64,000 nt of DNA from NCBI RefSeq assembly GCF_029892685.1, contig NZ_JARXVD010000012.1:1-64000 (forward strand), written 5' to 3'. A program made the position numbers and the translations under genes. Below the pieces are notes generated by a model, which worked only from the letters and a program-made list of their open reading frames with translations, made no database searches and was not told where the DNA came from. This DNA is from Mycobacterium sp. OTB74. GTDB lineage: Bacteria; Actinomycetota; Actinomycetes; Mycobacteriales; Mycobacteriaceae. Shown here in pieces: positions 33,186 to 41,118 of the stretch; the stretch's first letter is position 1, and every line of letters starts with the position of its first letter.

Positions 33186-34517
33186 TCAGGGAACGTCGAC
33201 AAACTGACTGAAGGATTGGAAGCGGGCGGCGACGATACCCGCCTCATGGCATAGCCGTCCGATGTTTCGCACGTTCGTCGGCGTCACCTCTGCGGCAACG
33301 GCCTCTTTGTAGGCTCCCGCCCACGAGATGACGGTACGTTCGATGTCGCACCCCCACGATGCGCCCACACAAAGTCCTGCTTCGTCGCCGAAGTTGTAAG
33401 GCTTCTCGGAGCCACCAGTCCACAGCCCATCTCGGCGTAAGCCCTTGAATTCGCCGTTGGCTTCCCCAACGACATTCAGAAGATATCCGCCACGAGCTTC
33501 GACTTGCTCTCTGATGAACGCTTTGGGCTCGCTGTCATCGATGATGACCTTGGACTGCAGGTCCAGTTCTTTGCCGGGGTCTATGACATCAAGGTCAATA
33601 GGACCCGTCACCGCGGAAACGATGATGTTCGCCTCGCGCAGGACACTAGCGACGTCTGCTGCATGTCTGAGACTCGGAGTTTCTGGCCGTTCGAGAAGCC
33701 TCTCTTCGAGAAGGCGACCGCGAACGTCGTACAGGAGGACCGGTACGTCATTGAAGGCGTCCTGCGCATTCACGACGGTGGACCATCCGATAGATCCTGC
33801 CGCGCCTACGATGCCGAGTGTTAGATGGCTATCGCGGAAGGTTGCGGTGGTGAGTAGTCCTCGGATGGTTTCAAGAATCAGGTGGACAGTCCCGGCGTGA
33901 CCAGTTGTGGTGGCTAACCCCGACATGTCGAACTCCGGGTGATTCTTGAACCCAAGGCCGTACGCACTGATCTTCGGGAGGGTTGCGCCCAATCCGAGGA
34001 CTCGGGCCCCGAGTCGAACATGTGCAAGCTCAGCCGCTCGCTGCATGATCACAGACACGGTGCGAAAGAGTTCCGCTCGGTTGGCGGGTGCGCCCGGCTG
34101 CGGGCCGAAATCTGCTGTCATTGTGGAGAACAACGGTACGAATAGCGTTGCTCCGCGTTCCCCTTCACGTTGACTCTGAAGGTTCGTCTCGATGACGCTC
34201 GGTGGAACACCCAGTACCGAGCGAAGTTGAATCTCGGGTGTCACTCCGAATTCACGACTCGCGAGTGGAAAGAACGCGTCGGTATCGGTGGCGTAGATAT
34301 CGCTACGCCCGTCGGCGCGTAGCGGCACCGCGAAGACGCTATCGATCGGATACCCGAGGATCGCCTCGCCAACGAGGCCATAGGCCCGAAATGCCGCCTC
34401 GGCGAACCTCACGCTGGACTCATACGCGGCTTGCACAACCGCGGGATCTGAATCGGTCTCGCTCAGAATCGATTGGCACAGATCATCGAGTTGGCCAAAC
34501 ACCCTGCTGCGAGACAT
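33186..34517 (-). CDS. Acyl-ACP reductase (AAR)-like NAD(P)-binding enzyme
   Basis: A 443-residue protein. Residues about 130-400 follow the layout of cyanobacterial long-chain acyl-ACP reductases: LGLGATLPKIS (cf. ALGGFTSI), ATTTGHAGTVHLI (cf. FTTGNTHTAYVI), a Rossmann motif LGIVGAAGSIG, a conserved IDD segment and a late ERTVISWAG segment. The acylated Cys of AAR, by my alignment from memory, is replaced there, so it may not be a working reductase. It has a ~130-residue N-terminal extension. Codon use is more AT-rich than the flanking genes, suggesting transfer. Start uncertain; the frame is open to 34670. Confidence 0.6.
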   Translation of the reverse strand: MSRSRVFGQLDDLCQSILSETDSDPAVVQAAYESSVRFAEAAFRAYGLVGEAILGYPIDSVFAVPLRADGRSDIYATDTDAFFPLASREFGVTPEIQLRSVLGVPPSVIETNLQSQREGERGATLFVPLFSTMTADFGPQPGAPANRAELFRTVSVIMQRAAELAHVRLGARVLGLGATLPKISAYGLGFKNHPEFDMSGLATTTGHAGTVHLILETIRGLLTTATFRDSHLTLGIVGAAGSIGWSTVVNAQDAFNDVPVLLYDVRGRLLEERLLERPETPSLRHAADVASVLREANIIVSAVTGPIDLDVIDPGKELDLQSKVIIDDSEPKAFIREQVEARGGYLLNVVGEANGEFKGLRRDGLWTGGSEKPYNFGDEAGLCVGASWGCDIERTVISWAGAYKEAVAAEVTPTNVRNIGRLCHEAGIVAARFQSFSQFVDVP

Positions 34518-34600
34518 AGTCTCGTAGTTGCGCCGGCCAATCCAGAATCCCCCCTTTGACCTAAGGGAATTTGCCAGAGCAAATCTCTCCTGGTGCGTCC

Positions 34601-34795
34601 TCACCGGCGCCCTAGAGGCGGTACGTCGGATGATTGATCGCAATCGCGTAGCGTCACTCCGCCTGCGCAACTCGCCTTCAGGAGTGCAGCCTCTAGCTTA
34701 TCCACCCCTGGGCTACCGCACGCCCAGGCAATCGGGTAGCACAAGTACCAGACGCCTCGCCCGATAACATATAGCGGATCAACCTTGGGCACCAT
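34601..34795 (-). CDS. Small hypothetical protein upstream of the AAR-like gene
   Basis: A 64-residue frame starting MVPKVDPLYVIGRGVWYLCY with a strong GGAGGAACCG site before its ATG. It has an aromatic, hydrophobic N-terminus and four Cys. Its start overlaps the end of another small frame (34779-34994). It may be the first gene of an operon with the AAR-like enzyme. No family recognised; the coding call rests on the ribosome binding site. Confidence 0.35.
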   Translation of the reverse strand: MVPKVDPLYVIGRGVWYLCYPIAWACGSPGVDKLEAALLKASCAGGVTLRDCDQSSDVPPLGRR

Positions 34796-34994
34796 CGGTT
34801 CCTCCGTTATCGCAGTCCTGAGCGGTGCGGGTGTGAAGTTTCACGCTGTCACCGACGGAGGTGAATTGCGATCCGCCGTTCGGCTGACAGTCGCCCTGAA
34901 TCATGTTGGTAGACAGGTGATTTAGATCACAGACCGCCGGGCGTTTGGCATTGATCCGAAGGGCGCGAGTCGGCCAGCAGTCGTTCCCCGGCAT
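34779..34994 (-). CDS. Possible small Cys-containing protein
   Basis: A 71-residue frame with AVCDLNHLSTNMIQGDCQPN and a second Cys near its end (QDCDNGG). It overlaps the start of the next small frame by 17 bp, as in coupled genes. It has no clear signal peptide and its start has no good ribosome binding site, so it may be a truncated secreted protein or a chance frame. Confidence 0.25.
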   Translation of the reverse strand: MPGNDCWPTRALRINAKRPAVCDLNHLSTNMIQGDCQPNGGSQFTSVGDSVKLHTRTAQDCDNGGTDGAQG

Positions 34995-35402
34995 CGGCCA
35001 TTGCCGATCTAACGGCCGCTTAGCACGTGAGCCGCACTTCAGTCACTCGCATGTACCTTCCCATGACCTACTCGGCGCGGGCATCGAACACGTTACCCTC
35101 AGCAACTGCGGACACGACTCGACGCCGTGCTCCTCATGCAGCTGCCGGAGTCACGGCCAATTCACTGTCGAACCCACATTTAAGTGGCATCGAGGAAAAT
35201 CCTCCGCACTGCCGCGGCCTGCTGACAGCAATCCGCCGTGCGTGCAGTCGTTGTCGTTCCGGGACTGCATCCGGAGCCGACCAACCCCACGACATGATCT
35301 AGCGTCACGCCGACCCCGCACCCGTTGAATAGTGCGCTGCCAGCCGTCCCACTGATACGCTGCAGACCGTTAACCTGCGTTTTTGTCACGTAGGCCTGTG
35401 TG
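34995..35402. other. Non-coding or decayed region before the tRNA
   Basis: About 400 bp with frames on both strands that lack mycobacterial codon bias. No repeat of the tRNA 3' end is visible here. It forms the edge of the less GC-rich island next to the tRNA gene. Confidence 0.45.
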
Positions 35403-35476
35403 TAGGGCGGGCGGGGCTCGAACCCGCGACCAATGGATTATGAGTCCACGGCTCTAACCGACTGAGCTACCGCCCC
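35403..35476 (-). tRNA. tRNA with CAU anticodon (Met or lysidine-type Ile2)
   Basis: Read on the minus strand, 74 nt fold into a full cloverleaf: acceptor GGGGCGG with CCGCCCU (one G-U), D-arm GCTC/GAGC, anticodon stem GTGGA/TCCAT with loop CTCATAA, and T-arm GCGGG/CCCGC with TTCGAGC. No CCA is encoded. The CAU anticodon reads AUG, or AUA if modified to lysidine by TilS. The ACTCATAAT and TTGGTCGC segments resemble bacterial tRNA-Ile2, but identity cannot be settled by eye. Confidence 0.92.
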
Positions 35477-35702
35477 AGTGCGATGCCGAAGCAATCGCGG
35501 CCCCTAGTTTCCCATGCCGCCCCAGGGGCGCTCCCAGGGGCCGCCCGCTCCCGGCAAAAGGACGACTCACGAAGAAATAACGATCGCGGAATTCGCGATT
35601 TCCCTCCTGCAACACAGCGTCCAATTACGCTCTGCTGCATACTGTTCACGCGCATCGCCAACGGGCCGACCGCGCGGGACCACAAGCCAGGAGGTAGCAG
35701 TC

Positions 35703-36005
35703 ATGCGGCTGAAGCGAAGTTGCCTGAGTTCGGTTCTGGTACTTGCGTTTACAGTCGGCGGCATCGAGGTCGCTTCGCCCGCGGCGGCAGACTGCGACGG
35801 CAACGGCGTAGCGACCGTTTGCGCCCAGGGCGACGTCCGCGGCGGTGGCCCCACTCCCCCAACCGCCGGGTACCCGTCATATTGCGCCGACCCGTGGTAC
35901 TGCGACGACGGCTGGGGCCTCGACGTAATCGTTCCAGTGCCACCTCGGCCAATACGGCCCCGACCCCCGGGTGGCGGAGGTGGTGGCGGTATTGGACCAC
36001 GCTGA
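35703..36005 (+). CDS. Small secreted Cys/Pro/Gly-rich protein
   Basis: A 100-residue exported protein with a signal peptide (MRLKRSCLSSVLVLAFTVGG to AAA, about residue 30). The mature part has four Cys in a CD...C...C...C pattern including CADPWYCDDGW, then a Pro-Arg run and a GGGGGGG stretch at the end. AGGAGG lies 8 nt before the ATG. It precedes the heme-binding protein gene by 37 bp and may share its mRNA. Function unknown. Confidence 0.75.
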   Translation: MRLKRSCLSSVLVLAFTVGGIEVASPAAADCDGNGVATVCAQGDVRGGGPTPPTAGYPSYCADPWYCDDGWGLDVIVPVPPRPIRPRPPGGGGGGGIGPR

Positions 36006-36042
36006 CTTTGACCCTGTTCACCTACGAGAATTGGAGCCTCAC

Positions 36043-36405
36043 ATGATCTTCCGTACCTTCATCGGCGCCGGCCTGATCGCCGGTGCGACGCTCGTGGGCA
36101 GCACAGCGACCGCAGCTGCCGATCCGCCGAACTGCACCGCCGCCGACCTCGCCGGGGTGATGTCCGGCGTCAACGCGGGGATGTCGTCCTATCTGTTCAC
36201 CCACCCTGACGTGAACGCTTTCTTCACCAGCCTCAAAGGCAAGCCTCGGGATCAGATGCGCACCGAAGTCACCAACTACATGCAGGCCAACCCACAGATA
36301 CGAGACGAGATTCGTGGGGTAAGGCAGCCCGCCGCCGACTTCCGGGAGCGCTGCAACGCACCCATGCCCGAGGGCGGGCCCATGGGTGATGGGCCTATGA
36401 GCTGA
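36043..36405 (+). CDS. Hemophore-type heme-binding protein (MHB domain)
   Basis: A 120-residue secreted protein with a signal peptide ending near AAA/DPP (residue 26). The mature helical domain starts NCTAADLAGV, contains SSYLFTHPDVNAFF and ends with a second Cys (FRERC), the pattern of the mycobacterial heme-binding family related to Rv0203. Such proteins capture extracellular heme for MmpL-dependent uptake or otherwise bind heme in the periplasm. The C-terminal tail is Met/Gly/Pro-rich. Heme binding is inferred from family only. Confidence 0.85.
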   Translation: MIFRTFIGAGLIAGATLVGSTATAAADPPNCTAADLAGVMSGVNAGMSSYLFTHPDVNAFFTSLKGKPRDQMRTEVTNYMQANPQIRDEIRGVRQPAADFRERCNAPMPEGGPMGDGPMS

Positions 36406-36416
36406 CAGGCAGCGCG

Positions 36417-37682
36417 TCAGCCCAGACCGAAGACCGTCTCCACAAGGACGACGAAGGACAACAGCCCCACCACCGCGACGCACACAGTGGCAAGCGCTTT
36501 GAAGATGGGGCCGTTCTTCGCTGTCCCGAGGACGGTCGATCTGTTGGCGAGAATGAGGACGTAGGTCAGCAGTAGTGGCGTGATGATCCCGTTGAGCACT
36601 TGGGCATTGACGACGAGCGCGACCAAGTTGCCCGGCGCCAGCGCCACCGCCGCACCGACGATGATCTGCAGCGTGAAAACGCCGTAGAACAGCGGCGCCT
36701 GACGCAGGCTCGCCGATACCGAGCGGGGCGTGCCCGTCGCGTCAGCGATGGCGTACGACGTCGACAGTGGGACGATCGAGGCGGCCAACAGGGATGCGCC
36801 GAGCAGGCCGGCGGCGAAAAGGGCAGGCGCCGCTGGGCCAACGGCCGGCCGCAAGGCTTCTGCCGCTTGCGCCGCCGACTGCAGTGGACCGCTGCCGCCG
36901 ATCGCGGCGGCAGTGGCGACGATGATGAAAATTGCGATCACATCGCTCCAGATCGCCCCACTGACGGTATCGATCCGTTCGCCGTGATAGTCCGCTGGCT
37001 TGATTCCCTTGTCCACCACCGCCGATGCCACATAGAACTGCATGTACGGAGTGATGGTCGTGCCGATCAACGCCACCGCGAGCACCAGATAATCGTGACT
37101 TCCGACAAAGTGCGGCCACACCAGGTTGGCTGCCACCTGCTTGCCGTCGGGGTGTCCGAGAAACGCCGCGACGGGGTACGCAAGAAACGCCAATGTCAGG
37201 ATCATGAATAGCCGTTCGGCTCGGGAGTACGAACCGAGCACGGTCAGACACCACACCAGGATTGCCGCGATCGGCACCGAAATCGCCGGCGGCACACCGA
37301 AAATCTGCATTGCGGCACCAACACCGGCGAATTCACTGACCGTCAGACCCGCATTGGCGACGAGCAGCAGCAACAAGGCGATGAACGTGCTACGCGCAGA
37401 AAACTGTTCGCGGATCAGTCCACCGAGACCTTCGCCGGTATAGACGCCGAGCCGGGAGCACATCTCTTGGACAACGACCAACGCGACGGTCACCAGCACC
37501 ATCAAAAATAGTGTGCGATAAGCGAATTGCGCTCCCGCGCTGGCATACGTCAGGATGCCGCCTGCGTCGTTGCCTGCGTTGGCGGCAATCAGTCCCGGTC
37601 CCAGAACCGCGAGCACCGCCAGTATGCGTTTGCGCCAAGGCTGCCCCGGCTGCTTCGTCACCTCACCAGCAGGAGCGGTCAT
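36417..37682 (-). CDS. Nramp-related transporter, probable Mg2+ type
   Basis: A 421-residue Nramp-superfamily protein with about 11 helices. The unwound part of helix 1 reads GNDAGGI (Asp39-Ala-Gly-Gly) in place of the canonical DPGN. Helix 6 reads GTTITPYM (Thr211, Tyr213) in place of ATVMPHN, so the metal-binding Met and the pore His are both missing. That Met favours transition metals, so its loss points to a hard ion such as Mg2+, as in NRMT proteins. Its start overlaps the stop of an MgtE-N/PRC gene by 4 nt, which supports a magnesium role. Confidence 0.85.
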   Translation of the reverse strand: MTAPAGEVTKQPGQPWRKRILAVLAVLGPGLIAANAGNDAGGILTYASAGAQFAYRTLFLMVLVTVALVVVQEMCSRLGVYTGEGLGGLIREQFSARSTFIALLLLLVANAGLTVSEFAGVGAAMQIFGVPPAISVPIAAILVWCLTVLGSYSRAERLFMILTLAFLAYPVAAFLGHPDGKQVAANLVWPHFVGSHDYLVLAVALIGTTITPYMQFYVASAVVDKGIKPADYHGERIDTVSGAIWSDVIAIFIIVATAAAIGGSGPLQSAAQAAEALRPAVGPAAPALFAAGLLGASLLAASIVPLSTSYAIADATGTPRSVSASLRQAPLFYGVFTLQIIVGAAVALAPGNLVALVVNAQVLNGIITPLLLTYVLILANRSTVLGTAKNGPIFKALATVCVAVVGLLSFVVLVETVFGLG

Positions 37683-38569
37683 GAGACCTCCTCAGCGAGC
37701 AGTGCGGTCAGCCGATTGCGGTCGTCCGCACTCAATTCCGCCAGGATGGCTTCGCGCTGAGCGGGTTCCAGTTCCCGCAACGCGCCGGCCGCGGCGGAAG
37801 GCTCGACGTGGGCGGCTACCTGGGCTTGTTGCTGGCGACCCAGCCCTTCCAACAACGACGCAATATCGGACGCGTGGAGTTTGGTCAATTCAGCTGCAGG
37901 ACGGGACAATTGAACGCTGCCACCGATCTGTCCGGCAGCATCCGCCGGGCCCTCCGAATCGGTGTGACCGGAGTCCGGGTAACGCGGCACGAACGCTTGC
38001 AACTCCGCCCAGTCGATCACCCGATTGGGCGGCGGACAGTTACGGGCCTTGGGTAACAGCCGGCGGAGGAACGCCGTGACCCCCACGTCGACACCGCCGA
38101 GCTCCCAACCGGCGGCGCCGTTGAGCACGTAGACGTCGGCGGCCCGGACCACCTGGACCCCCGCGATATCGACCAGCTGATGGTCCAGAATGTCAGCCGC
38201 CAGTTCGACGTCGCCAGGCTGCCGAACCAGCCGCGATACGCGGTGCACATCTGAACGCAGACACACCTCATGCTGTTGCAGTGTCACGTCGGCACTGTCG
38301 ACCAACACGTATCCCGCGCCGGCACGAACCAGAATTCCGGTAACCATGGGGTGGTCGGCGCCGGCGGTCCAACGCACCACAACATCGCTGACCCGCCCCA
38401 GCCTGGTACCGGCATCGTCGCGGACAGGTCGGCCGAGCAGGTGCGCTATTGACACGACTTGTCCGGCGATCGCCCGACGCGTGGCGATCTGCTCACTCAG
38501 CCGTGCCGATATCCGTAACCGATTACCGCGGTGCCGGTCATCATCGGACCGAGTGCGCTTGGCGGCCAT
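37679..38569 (-). CDS. MgtE N-domain and PRC-barrel protein (putative transporter sensor)
   Basis: A 296-residue cytosolic protein. The N-terminal half has two PRC-barrel-like units (around GRPVRDDAGTRLGRVSDVVV and the ADILDHQLVDIAGVQVVRAA region). The C-terminal 80 residues match the MgtE intracellular N domain (LHASDIASLLEGL, LEPAQREAILAEL). In MgtE this domain senses cytosolic Mg2+ and gates the channel; here it lacks the CBS and membrane parts. It precedes the Nramp-like gene with a 4-nt overlap, so it is likely its regulatory subunit. Confidence 0.87.
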   Translation of the reverse strand: MAAKRTRSDDDRHRGNRLRISARLSEQIATRRAIAGQVVSIAHLLGRPVRDDAGTRLGRVSDVVVRWTAGADHPMVTGILVRAGAGYVLVDSADVTLQQHEVCLRSDVHRVSRLVRQPGDVELAADILDHQLVDIAGVQVVRAADVYVLNGAAGWELGGVDVGVTAFLRRLLPKARNCPPPNRVIDWAELQAFVPRYPDSGHTDSEGPADAAGQIGGSVQLSRPAAELTKLHASDIASLLEGLGRQQQAQVAAHVEPSAAAGALRELEPAQREAILAELSADDRNRLTALLAEEVS

Positions 38570-38605
38570 GTCACTACCAGGTTGTGCGCACTCGGTCGAC
38601 GCGCA

Positions 38606-39211
38606 TCATTTGGACTCCGCCGGTTCACCTGTCGACACCAGCCCATGCAGCTTCTTCACATCGTGACGCATGCTCAAACCGCCGATCACCTCGGTGATTC
38701 CGAGCACGATCAACCAAACTCCGGTGACCAGCGCCAGCGTTGCGATCGAGTCAAAGGGATAGGCCAAAACCACAATTCCGGCAATGCCGCTGATGATGCC
38801 GAAGAAGATCGCCCAGCCGCGACCGGGAAAGTGCTTGTCGGCCAATGCCGCCGCAAATGCCGACACTCCGCGAAAGATGAATCCGATTCCGATCCAGATG
38901 GCCAGTAGCAGTATCGCGTAACCCTCACCGAAATGGCGAAATGCCAAGACCCCCAAGATAATTGAGATCGCACCGCTTAGAACGCTCAAGAATTTGCTGC
39001 CCGCAGAGGCCGGCAGGCTGAAGGCGGCGAAGATCATCACCACACCCGACACCACCAGGTACACGCCGAATACTGCGGCGGCGGTGACAATCGAAAGCCC
39101 CGGCCACGCCAGGATCAGGACACCAAGAATGATGGCTAGCACTCCGAACAGCACAGTCGAGGACCACACGCGGTGGATGAATCCCTCAACTGGATGGTGA
39201 TTCTCGGTCAT
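38606..39211 (-). CDS. HdeD-family membrane protein
   Basis: A 201-residue protein with six hydrophobic helices arranged as three repeats (for example VLFGVLAIILGVLILAWPGL and GWAIFFGIISGIAGIVVLAY), the HdeD/DUF308 family pattern. HdeD is linked to acid resistance in E. coli; the role in mycobacteria is unknown. It lies 36 bp upstream of the MgtE-N/PRC gene in the same direction, so it may begin this operon. The cytosolic C-terminus is short and charged. Confidence 0.87.
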   Translation of the reverse strand: MTENHHPVEGFIHRVWSSTVLFGVLAIILGVLILAWPGLSIVTAAAVFGVYLVVSGVVMIFAAFSLPASAGSKFLSVLSGAISIILGVLAFRHFGEGYAILLLAIWIGIGFIFRGVSAFAAALADKHFPGRGWAIFFGIISGIAGIVVLAYPFDSIATLALVTGVWLIVLGITEVIGGLSMRHDVKKLHGLVSTGEPAESK

Positions 39212-39594
39212 TGTCGCTCCTCAGCTGATGTGAGTTGTGGTGGACACGGATGCACATACAACAGTTCGATCATCGCCCAGACCTGGCTTAACGCCGTTGT
39301 ATATATTGACAGGAATGCAGGTTCTGCGCTATCCCTTCTAACAATTCGCCGTTCGCGCGAAGGGTGTAGAAGGGCTGAAGGCAGACGGGACTGCGAAACG
39401 CAGCGCCGTCGATAACTTGGGTTTCGGATAGGTCGCTTTGTACGAACACGATTGGCGACCAAGGCGGTCAGAATCGGCGGACGAATGTTCCAGCCGCAGG
39501 CGATCAATCACAACATAGTTGCGCTATGTACCGATGAATGTAGAACGCGTCCAGTCAATCCCGGCGCTGCTTTTCACGGATTGGAGCGAATACG
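39212..39594. other. Intergenic region between HdeD and BI-1 genes
   Basis: About 380 bp between divergent genes, moderately AT-rich, holding the promoters of both. No open frame shows convincing codon bias and no strong palindrome is visible. Confidence 0.5.
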
Positions 39595-40248
39595 ATGACC
39601 GCACGAGACTACGGCGGGGTTGGGGTAGACAACCGGACCCGCACTCTGTTCGGACAAGTCATGTGGTTCGTGGCCGCCACCGCCGGCTTTTTCGCACTCG
39701 GCTCCTATCTGGGCCGAAACCTCGCCGGCGGTTGGACCTTTGTGTTCTATCTCCTGGCGTTCGGCTGCCTGATCGGGATGCGGTTTGCCGTACGCAGCTC
39801 CCCCGCCGGTAGCGTCGCGCTGCTCTTCGGTGTCGGGCTGCTCCTCGGCCTGGCGATGTCGCCAACTCTGGTGTACTACGCCAACGCGGACCCGCAGGCG
39901 CTATGGGAAGCCGGAGGCGCCACCGCGCTGTTCATCGCCGGCTGCGGCGCGTTTGGCTACGCCACTCGTACCGATCTGTCGGGCCTTGCCCGGGTGGGCT
40001 TTTGGGCGCTGATCGCACTGATCGCGTTCGGCGTTGTCTTGATCTTCGTCCACATCCCGGGCGGTGCCGTCATCTACTCGGTCTTGGGTCTGGTTGTGTT
40101 CGCAGGCCTGACGATGTACGACTTCCAACGCCTGCGCCGAACCACCGATCTCGATTCCGCGCCGTTCATCGCCTCGTCGATCTTTTTGGACGCACTCAAC
40201 GTGTTCTCGTTCTTCCTACAGCTTTTCGGCGGTCGAGGCCGAGACTGA
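39595..40248 (+). CDS. Bax inhibitor-1/YccA-family membrane protein
   Basis: A 217-residue protein with seven hydrophobic helices. The C-terminal part (MYDFQRLR, then APFIASSIFLDALNVFSFFLQ) carries the TMBIM/BI-1 signature, including the Asp residues that form the pH-sensitive calcium-leak latch in BsYetJ. It is probably an inner-membrane ion-leak or stress protein. The 21-bp gap to the next gene suggests an operon with the HD-domain protein. Confidence 0.87.
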   Translation: MTARDYGGVGVDNRTRTLFGQVMWFVAATAGFFALGSYLGRNLAGGWTFVFYLLAFGCLIGMRFAVRSSPAGSVALLFGVGLLLGLAMSPTLVYYANADPQALWEAGGATALFIAGCGAFGYATRTDLSGLARVGFWALIALIAFGVVLIFVHIPGGAVIYSVLGLVVFAGLTMYDFQRLRRTTDLDSAPFIASSIFLDALNVFSFFLQLFGGRGRD

Positions 40249-40269
40249 TCGCCGACGGCAGGCAAGCAC

Positions 40270-41040
40270 GTGATAAATCCAGACCCCAACCGGCTCGGCG
40301 GACTCGAATGGGCCCGGCGGACCCGCGGTGCTCTGACCTCGGCGGAGCGGCGCCGATTGATCGGCGCAATCGCGGTCAGTCAAGTCGCCAACCTCATTGG
40401 TCGGACGAAATTGGCGCTGGGAAAGCTGCCCGAAGGCGCGACAGACGTCGATGTGCGCGACTTCGAGGCGCCCGACTCGCAGCTGGCACGTGAGGCCGAA
40501 GCAGCCTGCGCCGAGCAGTCCGATCTGCTTGCCGCACACTCATACCGGACCTGGCTGTGGGGAATGGCACTGGCTGCCGTAGATCGCCAGCGGCTCGATC
40601 GAGAGCTGTTCTACTGTGCCGCGTTGGTTCACGACTGGGGAGCCACGACCACCGTCGTCGGCGAGGACTTCACGATTCGCGGCGCAGAGCGCGCGCTGGC
40701 CTGCGCCGATGCAGCGGGCATCGATCCCGCCCGGGCCAATCTGATCGCCGACGGCATCTGTTGCCACACCACGCCTGGGGTGACCGTCGAGAGGGACGGC
40801 GCGATCGCGTACTACGTGCAATACGGCGCTATGGTCGATGGCGCCGGCTTACGTGCGTGGGATGTCGCGCCCCACAACATCAAGGAGACCCTTCGGCGCC
40901 ATCCCCGCGGGCCCGGCTTCAAGCGCGGACTTAGTGACATCGTCAGAGCTGAGGCGCGTGCGATGCCGGAAGGGCGTTTTGGACTGGCCCGGCGATATGG
41001 CATGACGCTCGCCGTGCACCTGGCGCCGTTCGACAGCTGA
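40270..41040 (+). CDS. HD-domain hydrolase, cyanamide hydratase-like
   Basis: A 256-residue protein with an HD metal-binding domain: His90 in AHSYRTWLWG, His121-Asp122 in ALVHDWG, and a later His at 166 (CCHTTPG). The HSYRTW form of the first motif is that of the cyanamide hydratase/Ddi2-like group. It starts at GTG. The substrate is not evident; hydratase, phosphohydrolase or nucleotide hydrolase activities are all possible. Confidence 0.78.
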   Translation: MINPDPNRLGGLEWARRTRGALTSAERRRLIGAIAVSQVANLIGRTKLALGKLPEGATDVDVRDFEAPDSQLAREAEAACAEQSDLLAAHSYRTWLWGMALAAVDRQRLDRELFYCAALVHDWGATTTVVGEDFTIRGAERALACADAAGIDPARANLIADGICCHTTPGVTVERDGAIAYYVQYGAMVDGAGLRAWDVAPHNIKETLRRHPRGPGFKRGLSDIVRAEARAMPEGRFGLARRYGMTLAVHLAPFDS

Positions 41041-41118
41041 TCGGCTTGATGGCCGTTACTGTGCCTTCAGTGCGGGTCGGTGTGGGCCGTATCTTTGGCT
41101 GTAACGCGAAGGGACAGA

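Noticed and set aside
34945..35328. 127-codon frame on the plus strand before the tRNA
   Set aside because: Cys/Ser/Arg-rich translation, no codon bias, no ribosome binding site and no recognisable domain.
35403..35476. tRNA as a proven integration site
   Set aside because: No duplicate of the tRNA 3' end and no integrase gene is visible in the window, so island integration here remains only a possibility.
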